From assembly GCF_905220565.1 (NCBI RefSeq), contig NC_059394.1, forward strand, positions 112,001 through 176,000: a DNA stretch of 64,000 nucleotides. Reading direction: 5' to 3'. This document shows, one piece after another, positions 41,879 to 53,349 of this stretch. Every line of letters begins with the position of its first letter. Position 1 is the stretch's first letter. The translations under genes were made by a program, and so were the position numbers. The stretch is from Melitaea cinxia (lineage: Eukaryota > Arthropoda > Insecta > Lepidoptera > Nymphalidae). A model generated the notes under the pieces. That model was not told the DNA's origin and made no database searches. It worked only from the letters and a program-made list of their open reading frames with translations.

Positions 41879-44800
41879 CTAATCAATTGGCAGTCGTGAC
41901 AAGGTTGATACCGCTCTCTTCAGAACAGAACCGTCCACCCGAACCTCAGCAAAACGGGGCACTCCATCTGCTCCAAAGACGAGGCTAAGAATGCGCCCTC
42001 TGCGCCAACACAGTGGCGGTGAGTTAGCGTCCTTAACCAGAACGAGGTCACCAACATGTGGTGGATCAGTCTTGTCAGTCCACTTAACGCGCTGCTGGAG
42101 AATATGCAAATATTCCAAATTCCAACGTTTCCAAAAGCTCTGAGTGAGTTGTTGGATCAATTCAAACCGCGAGAGACGATTGAGTTTCACATCAACATAG
42201 GGGTATTCCGGCAGGGCGTTCAGCGGCCGTCCAATCAAAAAATGGCCCGGTGTGAGGGCTTCCAAATCGTTAGGGTCTGAAGAGATCGGGCACAACGGGC
42301 GTGAATTCAACATGGCTTCAATTTTGCAAAACACAGTTGCGAGCTCCTCAAATGTTAATACGGACTCGCCAATTACTCGTCGCAAATGTGTTTTGGCAAC
42401 CTTTACAACACTTTCAAAAATTCCTCCCCAGTGGGGGCATGACGCGGGACTGAACTTCCAAGTTATTCTGCGACTAGCTAGTCTAGACGCAATCTCAGTC
42501 TCATTAGACGCCAAAAATTCATATATCTCTTTTAAATAGTTATTTGTGCCTTTGAAGTTGGTGCCGCAATCCGACCGAATCAAGGACGGTAGTCCTCGTC
42601 GTGACACGAATCTATCTAACGTCGCAACAAAGGCCTCTGTCGAGAGGGCTGAGACTAGTTCTAAGTGTACCGCCTTGGTGGACAGGCAAACAAAAACGCA
42701 CAGGTAGGACTTGACCGTTTTACTGTTCCTGAGGGTCGAGGTCTTAACCGAAAAGGGACCTGCAAAGTCCGTACCAACTCCAGCATAGGGCCTTGTTTCT
42801 GTGACCCGATCCGAAGGCAGGTCACCCATCATAGGCTGCATGGTAGAGGCCTTGAGCCTATAGCAAGGCATGCAGCGAAAGACCACACTACGGATAGTCC
42901 TTCGGGCCGATAAAATCCAAAATTCTCGTTGTAAAATGGCCAATAAGGCATTACAGCCGGCGTGGGAGTTCTTGATGTGACGATCAGTCACCAACAAACT
43001 CACTAAGTGGCCACTTTTGGGCAACAGGAGGGGATGACGAGCTCCATACGGGAGGTTTGCGTTCCTTAGACGCCCTCCGACTCGCAAAAGACCCGCACTG
43101 TCCAAAAAGGGGTTCAGTTTGCAAATGGCTCCAGACAGCTTACATTTGCCTTTTCTCAAAATATCAATCTCATTTTCAAAGTTCTCTTCTTGCACAGAAC
43201 GAACCCAATGAAGAAGAGCATCCTGGAGCTCTTGTGGCGATAAGAACGCCTCCAAGCATTTGTTCTGTGGGTGTCTACAATTTCTGGTGAAGCGCTTGAT
43301 CCAAGCGGTGACCCCCAGTAATTTGTCTAATGAGCTGTAGCGATTCATTAGGAAATCTGGGTCGAACGGATGGTCCCGCCGTTCAATCGCAAGGGTTCGC
43401 AACCCAGGCAATGTGACAGTATCCAAGGCCGGTGTTCGCGGCCAATTAGATTCTGACCTGGTCAACCACTCAGGTCCCCACCACAGGGAGTGCTCAACCA
43501 AAAAGGGAGCCATACATCCCCGTGACGCACAATCAGCAGGGTTGGCTTCGCCAGGCACATGCCTCCAAATCAACGGGGTCTCCGATTTCTGAATCTGAGA
43601 GACTCGATTTGCTACAAACACCTCTAAGGTGTGGACTGACGTCTTCAGCCAACACAGAACAATTTGACTGTCAGTCCATGCATAGACCGTGGCAATGTTA
43701 ACTGACGGGCACAAGGTGGACATGACGTGATTCAAGAGGCGAGCAAGAAGGGCCGCCCCTGACAACTCTAGCTTGGGAATTGTCAAGGTAGTTCGAAGAG
43801 GCGCGACCTTGCTCTTCGCCATGACCAATGACACCTTCACTTGACCATCCATGGTCACGGTGCGCAAATATACGGCTGCTGCGTACCCACGTTCCGAAGC
43901 GTCCGAAAACCCATGAAGGGACGCTGTATGCTTCCCTGGTGGAAGCATAGCACGGGGCAACGATATCATATTGATAGCAGGCAATGAGGAAGCAAACAGG
44001 AGCCAGTCCTTCAAAATAGCTTCGCGGAGTGGCTCGTCCCATCCAAGACCTGCAGTCCAAAGTCTCTGCAGGAAGCATTTGGCCCAGAATATGACTGGGC
44101 ATATCCAACCATTGGGATCAAACGTTCTCGCGACAGTCGACAGAACCAGCCGTTTCGTCCAAGTGCGAGGCGAATCCAAATCGACGTTGAACGTGAAGAT
44201 GTCGTGGACTGGTCTGTACTGTATTCCAAGGACTGTCATCATGGTAGGATTGTCACGGTTCTCAAATAGGTGAGGATCCTGCTGGTGGTCATCAGGTAGC
44301 CCATCCAAGAGCGCAGGTAAGTTGGAGATCCATTTACGCAATTCATATCCTGCGGAGGCTAGGATGCCAATCAATTCGTCACGCAAAAGGAGAGCCTCTC
44401 TCTCCGTGGACGCACCAGTGCATATGTCATCAACATATAGGTCCTCCTTCAAAATGGCGGCTGCGCGAGGAAACGACATACGCTCTCGATCTGCGAGCTC
44501 CCAAAGCGAACGTATGGCCAAAAAGGGGCTAGACCGCAGCCCGTATGTGTTCGTGTTGAGTTCGTAGACAAGTATGGGATCTTGCGGGTTTTCCCGCCAC
44601 AATATCAGCTGGTATCGACGATCATCAGGGTGGATTACCGTTTGCCTGAACATCATCTTGATGTCAGCTACGAAAACGAATTGGTGACGCCGAAACCGCG
44701 TGATGACGTCACAAAGGTCCTTAAGCAATTTGGGACCAGAATGAAGACACTGGTTCAAGGACACTCCCGATGTGGTCTGCGCAGAACCATCAAATACTGT

Positions 44801-45769
44801 GCGCAGCTTGCCACTTGACGGCTTTATCACAGCATGATGTGGGAGGAAAAAATGCTCCATCGAGCGCCAATCAAATTTTGACACAGACATGTGTCCCAAA
44901 TCTTCATACTCCCGCATGAAGTCAATATACTTCTCTTTGAGTAGCGGGTCCCTGCTCATGCGGCGTTCCATTGCCAACAAACGCTTCTCTGCAGTAGGCC
45001 GCGAGTCGCCAAGGGGCGGTCGTACGGCAAGAAATGGCAATCTTGTCATGATCCGGCCAGAACGAAGATAACTGGTGTTGCTCTTGTAGAACCGTTCACA
45101 CTCCTCGTGTTCCGGATCAGAGCGGGGTGCTTGTGGTGGCTCTTCCACTTCCCAAAATCTCTGCACGGCGTCAGAGAGGGCGGAGCCCACCATCAAAGCC
45201 GTTCCAGGTTCAGCAGGAGGGGGAGCCCTCAATACAGGCCCCATCAATGCGAACCCAAATATGGTCCGGAGGGCTACTAAGCCACCTGGCTGCAAAACAC
45301 GATCCTTACCGAGTAATATTTTGCCTAGTACATCGGCGCCAAGCAACAAATCGACCGTGCCAGGTAGGTCGAATTTAGGGTCAGCCAAGTCCAAATCGGC
45401 GGACAATTTTACCGCATCCGCAGACAACCGAACTTGCGGGTGACTGCCCAAGATGTTCTCCATCACAATGGCCGACGATCTCAGCGTCGAGCGTGGAGAA
45501 TTTGAGGGCGAGAACTCAAACGAAACGTGGCCCTCAACCGTGGTTACAGGGGCGTTCCCGACACCTCTTATTACATCTGAATACTTTTTAATATTCAGGC
45601 CAGTCTGCCCCACCAACCAAGACGAGGCTATGCACCCTTGTGAGCCTGTGTCCAATATTGCTCGGACTACAACCGAGGCGCCCGTCCGTCCCCAGACCCG
45701 GACATAGGCCGTGGGCAAGAGGACGGTCTCAAAAGGGGGTGGTGCATAGCGGGGGCAGACGCCAACATC
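41879..45769 (-). CDS. pol: BEL/Pao pol polyprotein
   Basis: 1296 codons open right after the gag stop, in the gag frame; no ATG precedes the protease, so it is probably made by stop-codon readthrough. Numbering from the TTG at 45718 (17 codons after the stop): aspartic protease ILDTGSQ (Asp23); reverse transcriptase about 290-450 with ADIKMMF (351-357) and YVDD (428-431); RNase H with FSDAS (Asp605), KLELSG (near 651) and WTDSQ (Asp683); integrase zinc finger His914, His919, Cys949, Cys952; integrase core TDFAG (Asp984), RSDCGTNF (Asp1050) and GIFESV (Glu1102); C-terminal DUF5641-type domain from about 1190. No internal stop seen. It makes and integrates cDNA of the element. Confidence 0.93.
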   Translation of the reverse strand, partial: DVGVCPRYAPPPFETVLLPTAYVRVWGRTGASVVVRAILDTGSQGCIASSWLVGQTGLNIKKYSDVIRGVGNAPVTTVEGHVSFEFSPSNSPRSTLRSSAIVMENILGSHPQVRLSADAVKLSADLDLADPKFDLPGTVDLLLGADVLGKILLGKDRVLQPGGLVALRTIFGFALMGPVLRAPPPAEPGTALMVGSALSDAVQRFWEVEEPPQAPRSDPEHEECERFYKSNTSYLRSGRIMTRLPFLAVRPPLGDSRPTAEKRLLAMERRMSRDPLLKEKYIDFMREYEDLGHMSVSKFDWRSMEHFFLPHHAVIKPSSGKLRTVFDGSAQTTSGVSLNQCLHSGPKLLKDLCDVITRFRRHQFVFVADIKMMFRQTVIHPDDRRYQLILWRENPQDPILVYELNTNTYGLRSSPFLAIRSLWELADRERMSFPRAAAILKEDLYVDDICTGASTEREALLLRDELIGILASAGYELRKWISNLPALLDGLPDDHQQDPHLFENRDNPTMMTVLGIQYRPVHDIFTFNVDLDSPRTWTKRLVLSTVARTFDPNGWICPVIFWAKCFLQRLWTAGLGWDEPLREAILKDWLLFASSLPAINMISLPRAMLPPGKHTASLHGFSDASERGYAAAVYLRTVTMDGQVKVSLVMAKSKVAPLRTTLTIPKLELSGAALLARLLNHVMSTLCPSVNIATVYAWTDSQIVLCWLKTSVHTLEVFVANRVSQIQKSETPLIWRHVPGEANPADCASRGCMAPFLVEHSLWWGPEWLTRSESNWPRTPALDTVTLPGLRTLAIERRDHPFDPDFLMNRYSSLDKLLGVTAWIKRFTRNCRHPQNKCLEAFLSPQELQDALLHWVRSVQEENFENEIDILRKGKCKLSGAICKLNPFLDSAGLLRVGGRLRNANLPYGARHPLLLPKSGHLVSLLVTDRHIKNSHAGCNALLAILQREFWILSARRTIRSVVFRCMPCYRLKASTMQPMMGDLPSDRVTETRPYAGVGTDFAGPFSVKTSTLRNSKTVKSYLCVFVCLSTKAVHLELVSALSTEAFVATLDRFVSRRGLPSLIRSDCGTNFKGTNNYLKEIYEFLASNETEIASRLASRRITWKFSPASCPHWGGIFESVVKVAKTHLRRVIGESVLTFEELATVFCKIEAMLNSRPLCPISSDPNDLEALTPGHFLIGRPLNALPEYPYVDVKLNRLSRFELIQQLTQSFWKRWNLEYLHILQQRVKWTDKTDPPHVGDLVLVKDANSPPLCWRRGRILSLVFGADGVPRFAEVRVDGSVLKRAVSTLSRLPID

Positions 45770-45782
45770 CTAATGTTGGCGT
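45759..45782 (-). promoter_or_regulatory. Hairpin enclosing the gag UAG stop codon
   Basis: Arms ACGCCAACAT and ATGTTGGCGT are perfect complements of 10 bp, separated by four bases (45769-45772) that on - read TAGG, the gag stop plus one base. Pol stays open in the same frame on the other side. Recoding control is inferred, not shown. Confidence 0.55.
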
Positions 45783-47476
45783 GGCGGCGATCTATCGCCG
45801 CTGTCCCGGGACGGCACGTCAAAACGAGGGAGTGGTTTAAACTCGCCCTCCTCTCGATGGCGACTGCCACGAGCCATAGTCGGCGGTTCGTAGCGCCGGG
45901 AGCGTCCGTACTGAGGGTTGCGCGGCTCCAAACGGGGACGCTCCGCCAGAGGGGGGGACGGCAATCGTACCGGACGTGCGTCACGGTAATCGTGGTAAAT
46001 GACTGGAGGTGACCGTGATAGGTCACGAGGGTGCGGTGAGGGCGAACGGGGCACAAAGGTGCGGGATTGAACCCGAGGCCCCCTTCCATACCCGCCCGTG
46101 GGGCTGCGCGCCGAATCATGTCGGCGATCCACAGCAGCACAATCTGCGTGGCGGGGGGGAGGTGAGCCGGACTCCAAATTGCGGGACTGAGCCCGGTGTC
46201 CGCTCTCATACCCGCCCGAAGGCGACCCCGGGTGGTCGCGGCGGCCATTTGCGTTGGCGCACAGCACCTTTAAATGTTGCCCTCCACAAACAGGACACGG
46301 GTGCATGTCGGGGCAAGCGCGCTGAAAGTGGTCCCCCAGGCAGGAGAAACACCAGCCTCGGGCCTTAGCAATCCGCCTACGAGAGGCCACATGCAACGCT
46401 ACAAAGTCCGGGCACTGCATCGTTCGGTGCCCCCGGGACTTACAGAACCGGCAGACCGGTCGCGCAGCCTGCGCGACTGCAAAGCGGGGGGACGCCCTTC
46501 CCTTTGGCGCCATTTGAGCAGTGCGCCGTTTGTTGGTGGGTCCGGAGCTTGATAGTCCCACCGGCGCATCCATAACGTCGCCCATGCGACACTCATTCTC
46601 CAGGAACGCCAACAATTGCTCATAACTAGGGAGAGGAGATGCCTCATCCCTAGTGTGCGCCTGTTCAAAACGTGCTCTCAGGGACACCGGCAACCGCTTG
46701 AGCATAATACGCACCAACCAGTATGACGACTGGTCAACCGGCAGGCCCAAGCGGCTAAGAGCATTGGTAGCTGCAACGAGGGGGTTAAGCATCTTGGTCC
46801 TCAACTGGGCGGTATTACTCACGACAGGAATGTCCATTATCTGGTCGATATGAGCATCGGCCAGACAGCGCTGGTTTTGGTAGCGCTTGGTGAGTAATGA
46901 CCGCGCGACCGCATAGCTCCCTTCACAAATCGGGAGGTGCTGCACCAATTCTCTTGCCTCTCCATCCAGCACTGAGAGCAGGTAGGCCAGCTTTTGGGAC
47001 AGGCTCAAATCCTCCCTAGAGTCCACAAGGCTTTCGAACAGGCCGATGAAACCCATCCACGCGTCGAGTCGACCATCGAAATGGGGGAGATCCAGGTTAG
47101 GCAGTCGGGTCAAAAGGCCCACGGGAGTCTTCAAAGAGGCCCTTGTAGGCGGTACTCCGGCGCGCGAGGCTAAGATCTCCCGGGCGCGTTGGGAGATTTC
47201 ATCGGCGAGGCCCAAAATTTGGACGTAGTCCTCGTGGACTTGCTCCCGTCGCTCCTTCGGAAGCGACTCCATTGGCACATCGTCAAGGTGCAGAAGGAGG
47301 CGCTGGTACAGAGTCTCGACCTGTTCAAGTCGAGCCGGGCATTTCTCGTACCTGTCTATTAAGGCCTCCGTGCGGTCTTCCCTATTCACCAAGGCGACCG
47401 CTGAACTGAACCATCTCAGTTGAGCTGTGATTCCTGAACAAGATTCACGGACCATGGTGACCGCGGTCGAAGTCAT
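45770..47476 (-). CDS. gag: BEL/Pao gag polyprotein
   Basis: 568 aa from the ATG at 47476; the open frame runs 13 codons further upstream but without ATG. The first 300 residues are a helical capsid-like region with the PNLDLPHFDGRLDAWMGF segment common in insect gag. Zinc knuckles follow: CRFCKSRGHRTMQC (342-355), a CFSCLGDHFQRAC motif (376-388) and CPVCGGQHLKVLC (394-406). The C-terminal 150 residues are Arg/Ser/Pro-rich and probably bind RNA. The stop is UAG within a perfect hairpin loop. Gag packages the element RNA. Confidence 0.9.
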   Translation of the reverse strand: MTSTAVTMVRESCSGITAQLRWFSSAVALVNREDRTEALIDRYEKCPARLEQVETLYQRLLLHLDDVPMESLPKERREQVHEDYVQILGLADEISQRAREILASRAGVPPTRASLKTPVGLLTRLPNLDLPHFDGRLDAWMGFIGLFESLVDSREDLSLSQKLAYLLSVLDGEARELVQHLPICEGSYAVARSLLTKRYQNQRCLADAHIDQIMDIPVVSNTAQLRTKMLNPLVAATNALSRLGLPVDQSSYWLVRIMLKRLPVSLRARFEQAHTRDEASPLPSYEQLLAFLENECRMGDVMDAPVGLSSSGPTNKRRTAQMAPKGRASPRFAVAQAARPVCRFCKSRGHRTMQCPDFVALHVASRRRIAKARGWCFSCLGDHFQRACPDMHPCPVCGGQHLKVLCANANGRRDHPGSPSGGYESGHRAQSRNLESGSPPPRHADCAAVDRRHDSARSPTGGYGRGPRVQSRTFVPRSPSPHPRDLSRSPPVIYHDYRDARPVRLPSPPLAERPRLEPRNPQYGRSRRYEPPTMARGSRHREEGEFKPLPRFDVPSRDSGDRSPPRQH

Positions 47477-47916
47477 CTTCAAAGGCACAGATATAACAAC
47501 AGTAACAACAAACAATAATCAAATTAATTCCAATGAAACAACTGCTATCACTGAATTGAAATCAAGTATCAAATCTTAAATAACTTCAGTAATAATACAA
47601 GAAAAAATTAAAACTAAGTTTTTTAATCTAATATTTCAACAAACTAGATTCAAAGCAATAACATAATTTACTCAACAAATTAATGAATTTACTGATAAAT
47701 ACCCATTTAAACAGCTATTTCTAATCTTATACTAACAAACAAGAGTATTTATAAGAAATTAACCTTCAATAAAGCATAAGATAACAGCTGTTATTAACTC
47801 AAATCCAAATATTAGACCTTAAGTATCTAAATATAATATTTTAATAAAGAAAGAATTAAACAAATTGTGACCTAACTTATTCATACAATATAATAAACTG
47901 AGCAACAATAAGTTAA

Positions 47917-47932
47917 CCACGCTCTGCTACCA
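47917..47932 (-). promoter_or_regulatory. Candidate primer binding site of the BEL/Pao element
   Basis: On -, TGGTAGCAGAGCGTGG starts five bases inside the 5' LTR border. TGG at the start is complementary to a tRNA CCA end. I cannot name the tRNA. Confidence 0.5.
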
Positions 47933-47937
47933 AAACC

Positions 47938-48518
47938 TGTTACGTCCGACCTGGAGTATATTGAAACGAGTGGAAGCGTGATCTCAGGTACGAACGGGAC
48001 GAACAATTGTCTGCAGTACGCAGAGCTAACACTCAATGTCTTAAATAAAAATCCTACCTTAGTTTCACTGAATACTGTTCGGTGAAGCCTCGCCAGGTAT
48101 AACTTAATTAACATCAAACTATAATTGGCCAATCATTACGTCTAATGCTAATCAATTATACTTAACTGAAGTGGCGGGCTGAAGCAGGAACCAGCAATCA
48201 AAATGGCCGTTGTTCGGCGTAGTTCCCTCACGTTTTTCACAATAATTCAACAAGGAATACAAGGAATACAATTTGCTATTAACAATTAAATTACTTCAAA
48301 CAACAAAGGATGGTTCGATCAACAAAAGGCGATAATTTTTCGCGAGAACGAACAAGTACAAACAAAAGCGTAACTTTTAAACGGAGACCGGAAAACGATG
48401 CAAACTTTAAATTCAAAAGGTGACGAATGACAGCTCATAGATAAAAACCATTTCGTAAACTATACTAACTGTCATAGATAATATAATAGTTTAGTGTTGC
48501 TACATTTGGTTCATAACA
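47938..48518 (-). repeat. BEL/Pao 5' LTR
   Basis: 581 bp; carries the element promoter by function. Same sequence and length as the 3' LTR. Confidence 0.95.
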
Positions 48519-48523
48519 CCATG

Positions 48524-49382
48524 TTTGAAGCTTCCACAGTAAAATTACAGTAAGTGCCGTCCAATCGAATAGCAATAATTTCGAAGCTACTGTTGGAACT
48601 GTCCCACAGCCAGCACCATGTCTATCCTTATCGTTTGCTCATTGTATGTGAATTACAAAAATGGGGATGTCTTATCAGCTTCCTCATCCCAAATCCATCC
48701 ATCCATCCATTGTTTTTCAGCATTCGGAGACCTTGTAAGGTTTCTGAAAGTGTTTCCCCACGATTAAAAAGTTATACAATAGGCTCAGTCATCTTATACA
48801 CATATAAACATAAATTGTAATATTGTACCCAATTATAAAAACAACAAGATTTTTAACATCAAACTTAGTGAAGTTTAACCAATTTAACACAAGCAGTCAA
48901 TTACAGAAATGTAAGTGTACCTAAAATATTAAATTGACATTCAAAATGTTTAAAGGGGCGTAAAAGTGAATCGTAAACGAAGTACTTCGAATAGCAAAAT
49001 AATTCAGTAACAATGAATAGTGAAGTCGCGTACTTTGCGGTACTTCTGCTACCCGCGGGTAGTCGCAGTAGAAACTACTTGAAACAATCTCGGCGGGCGC
49101 GTGGTCTGTTTGAACCTGCCTCGTGCGGGTACGTTTCACTCATGCGCGATTTTTCTTTTCCTATTCCCCCCGCGTTCCAGATTCCTTTACTGTGTGCCCC
49201 AGTTAAATAGAAAAAAAAAAAGAATTTGAGGTGGGGTTTTTTATACATTTGTGTGTTCTAGCGAAATATTTTGCAAGTTTTCAAACGTTACGAGCGTTTG
49301 TCACGCGGACGGAAGTATTAGAAGTTGGATTTTGTACGAAATATAACTTGAAATTCTAATTAAACATAACTAATGAGGTAGG
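48524..49382. other. Gene-free stretch
   Basis: Resumes the sequence interrupted by the BEL/Pao element. AT-rich with a GC-richer patch around 49050-49140; no gene recognised. Confidence 0.35.
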
Positions 49383-49620
49383 GGACAGCAGGAAATATCC
49401 GGCTCAAAATTTGGAGCAGGTCGACTGAGGACCTCGACCTTACAGAAAATCAGAGTTAAACATAGCGCTGATTTCAAGCAGAGTTGTGGTCCTGGGATGA
49501 GTAAGGTGACCAGAGCTCCTTGGGGTCGGCAACGCGCTTACAACGCTTCTGGTGTTGCGGGTGTCTATAGTCTACGATAATCGCTTACCACAGGTGAGCC
49601 GTACGCTCTTTTACCGACCT
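49383..49620 (+). repeat. GGTGACCAGAGCTCC-family repeat, uninterrupted
   Basis: AGGAAATATCCGGCTCAAAAT to GGTGAGCCGTACGCTC. This copy is the undisturbed reference for 39030-39600. Confidence 0.6.
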
Positions 49621-49669
49621 AGCTGTACAACTCTCCTAAAAAAATATACCACATTTTTTTATTCTAATC

Positions 49670-49706
49670 GTATCGCATCGCATCGCATCGCATCGCATCG
49701 CATCAG
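49670..49706. repeat. (ATCGC)n microsatellite
   Basis: About seven repeats of TCGCA/ATCGC, directly at the tail of an inverted RTE-like copy, as expected for an RTE microsatellite tail. Confidence 0.85.
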
Positions 49707-49985
49707 CCTAACGCAGTCCACAACTGGACATAGGCCTCCACAAGTTCGAGCCAAAAATGGCGTGAACTCATGTGTTTTGCTCATAGTCACCACGCTGGGC
49801 AGGTGGGTTGGTGACCGCAGGGCTGACTTTGTTGCACCGAAGACGCTGCTGCCCGTCTTCGGCCTGTGTATTTCAAAGCCAGCAGTTAGATGGTTATCCC
49901 GCCATCGGTCGGCTTTTTAGTAATAAGGTGGTAGTGGAACTGTGTCATCCCTTAGTCGCCTCTTACGACACCCACGGGAAGAGAG
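49706..49985 (-). repeat. RTE-like 3' end
   Basis: CAGTCCACAACTGGACATAGG to ACACCCACGGGAAGAGAG; inverted copy with the microsatellite tail on its left. Confidence 0.7.
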
Positions 49986-52900
49986 TTATTCGAATTGATT
50001 GATTGAGGACTTTATTCTAATAACTTAAACAAATAAAACACTCATTACTAAAATCATACGTATAGTATAATACATTTATCAAGAGCCTCTTGAATATTAC
50101 TAAACTGTAATATCCCGCAATAATCTCCCGTAACACTAACGCAGTTAATACGAGCACCAGCGTTACCTCGAATCTCGTTGCTTTGAATTGAAACCGATCC
50201 CGTCGGTGCCGATATATCGAATCAGTGCCTCTAAATTAAACATATCATTATAATGAAGTACTAATGATTACATGTGATATGTCGTGCTAATTTCCCTCGA
50301 CGACGTGCGACGCTGTTTGCGAGCTAATATTCGCGTACATGTTTAATTGCTTCATCATACGTAGGAATATTATTACTGTAACGTACATTAAAAGTATCGT
50401 AACAGAGCGCCTCATGTATCGCTAAGCAATAATCATATATTGCTTGAGAAATCCAATATCATTAAAATGATTAATTTACATTATTACTTGTTCTTTGCTT
50501 GTGTTATAACGCTGTAACACAATCGTACACATCTCCGAGTACGCATCCTGTTCTTGCAAGTGTGAAAGATAATTATTTGTTACAAAGCCTCTAAATGATC
50601 TTATTATAAATATTGTTTGTATTATTACAAGCGTTTAAAACATTAAAAATTCCTGGCATACACTTCGAAAATTTCTTTGATAAAATTATTTAGTTCATTT
50701 TTCAGTAGTTTACTTTTAGTAATGTAAAAGAAAATTGTACCCAAGTGTAATTAATAATTAAATACAAAGTTTAAGCAAAACGTTTTTAGCAGTCATAGCA
50801 TATTATTTAGTACAAGTACGTAGATTATACCTATTAATGCCAAAGGCCAGAATACCCAGAACTTACATTTGATACCGGTGGTAGATACGATTTAACTATA
50901 ATTAATTCATTCGTTAAGGATTGTTATACTTCAAAGTACTTTTAGTCAACTCAAATAAAAAAAAATATTTTAATAATATTAATGTACTCTTTATTGTCCA
51001 TCAGGAAAAAAATATTAAAATAAATTACCAAACGAGAAAAAGTCCAAAAGGCGGCCTCATCGCATAAAGCTATTTCTCCCAGACCTTTGGATGGAAAGTA
51101 AAAAATAAGAATTTAGTAATATATTTAAAGAATCTATTTCGTTTGTTGATTCAGAAATGTAAAGTATTTTTAAGGAATATTATATTATGATTAAATAATT
51201 AAATAATAGAAAGTTGTAAATATAATAACTTTCTAATGCGTGCTGGCCTGAAAATAGATGTATTACTGAATTACTTTATCTAACCGTCAGTACAACTAGG
51301 TTTAATCGTACCAATGTGTGTTTTAAAGCCTCAGTAAATAAAAGTAGTTGGAGCTCTCGACGCGGGCAGCTGTCGCTCACTGCGCTGAACTGAAGTTGTG
51401 CCTCGCGCTCGTATATCGCTCGCATATTGCTCGCCTATTGTTCGGATAGGTTGCGAGCGGGCGCAGCTGTTTGCTGCGATCATTAACATATTTTTCATTG
51501 AAATAAATCTGGTTAACTGTAAATGCAGGTGTATCTCGTGCCCGCTCTGGATTGTAAACCGTAAACGCTTGTAATAAAAACCTAGACGATTGTAATTGGT
51601 ATCGTAATCAAATGGTTGCTGCCTAATAATATTGCTCTTAAAAGTCTTCAAGGGCTGTTCGCTTGTTTAGCCCAAGATGATATAAAAATCATAGGTGTGC
51701 CTATTCGTAAGAGTAACCCGAAAGTCAGGTAAAATCAATGTAAAGTTTTGTTTTAACAGATTAAATATAATTTTAAATTGAGAAGACGAGAAATATACTC
51801 ATTTGACGTAAATGTCTACGTGTACGGCAGGGTCGTTTACAGATATCAAGTACCTCTTGTCGTGTACCTAATTGTATGTGGTTACAGTGTCAGTACACGC
51901 CCCGACGCTCCATGGAACAGATAGATAAATTGATTTCGAACATTTATACTCTGTTCCTGTAACGGTAGCGTCACGTTTGAGAACTTACAACCTTCCTCAA
52001 TTAGATACTATATGTTGTTATTTTTCCGATCATTTTATTCAGACAAACGAAATCTTCAACTTTATGTTATTAGACTAGACATCGTTGTCAGGATGAAGGC
52101 GCCACAGATGAAACCGCGTTGCTTCAACGGCTAAATGACTCATTATTTATACTCTATTATATCTCTCTGCCGAGTTCAATTGAAACTCTTGCACCCGAGA
52201 AAATGCTTCGACTAAACTGCCCTCTGTTGAGTAAAGCGCTACAAAATTAAGAGATGTAACGCCACGCATCATCTTCCACTGGTGACAGGTGATTTTGTTC
52301 ATGTTTTTGTTCCGAGGACAGCAATCGAAATTGATTGACGGAATGTTGGCAGCAGTAATGCCACCATAAAAAAAAAAAACGAAAAAAAAATATTTCTAAA
52401 TCTTGTACAATGCGTTTTAGTTGAGTATTTTCAGTGAGTGTCATAGACACTTGTTTGGGGGAACCATTCTAGGAAGACACGATTATTGGACTTTCGGGGA
52501 AATACTCCATATTTTATTTGAAACACAAGAGTCTTAAGATCTTTGAACAGTGTTTGTGAGATAGTAAACAGAAATCTGTATTTGATTTCGTATATCGGTA
52601 AAATACGTATGACAAATACGTAACCTTCGTATGGAATCGTCTTGTAGGGTATAATTAGAGGGCTTAGTTCATAACCGGCTCTGCTTTTAGGCCCCTTTAC
52701 GCCCTTTTGTGTGGTTGTAATGAATACATTAATTAAATTGATTTTGAATTAGTTCTATTTATTGCCGGGTTTTAAAAGATGCCGTTATATTTGTATGAAA
52801 TCAGTAAACGCCTACACACAAACACCCACACTCACAGTTGCGCGGTTGAGACATTTTATATCTCCAAGTCCAAGTTAGGGCGCTCATTGAGACTTGATAC

Positions 52901-53349
52901 TTAATAAAAAAGTTTCAAAATTCAAATACAACGAAGTACATAATTATATTATAAAAACATTTTATAAAAGTGCTTCTAATCGTACTTTTTATTATACAAA
53001 ATATCCAGTTTTATGTATATTTAATAGTTACAACGGTTTTTTTAATCAACAATAGTATGAAATAATTACTTTTCAAGTATCAAACTTAGTTGATATTTAG
53101 TATAGAGGATCTCGTGTTAGCGTACACGTGTCATTTTTTAATAAACACGTTTTTCAGACCTATTTATATATTATGAGCGAATCAGTGCCTTATTATGTTG
53201 TAATGACATAAGGAAAGATAAGGAAAGCGCTGTAGATTAGAACGTTAAAATTTACAGGAAAATAATTTGCGCAGCAGACTATCTACGCATATGTCTGTAT
53301 AATTAATGTATGTAAAATAATCATTATTACTAATTTATATTTACAGACT
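49986..53349. other. Long gene-free stretch
   Basis: No gene supported in 3.4 kb. Contents seen are a LINE-tail-like segment at 50985-51110 (CTTTATTGTCCATCAGG, AAAGGCGGCCTCATCGC) and a GC-rich patch at 51345-51475 with repeated GCTCGC/TATTG motifs. Confidence 0.4.

Larger units (their letters stand above)
41267..48518 (-). mobile_element. BEL/Pao LTR retrotransposon, complete
   Basis: 7252 bp with two 581-bp LTRs (TG...CA) that I read as identical, and a perfect 5-bp target duplication CCATG at 41262-41266 and 48519-48523. The internal region on - codes gag then pol with protease, reverse transcriptase, RNase H and integrase in the BEL/Pao order. No envelope gene. Identical LTRs and long open frames point to a recent insertion. 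Confidence 0.95.

Noticed and set aside
45640..46368. Plus-strand frames and a second minus-strand frame across gag
   Set aside because: Arg/Pro-rich shadows of the gag C-terminus in other frames.
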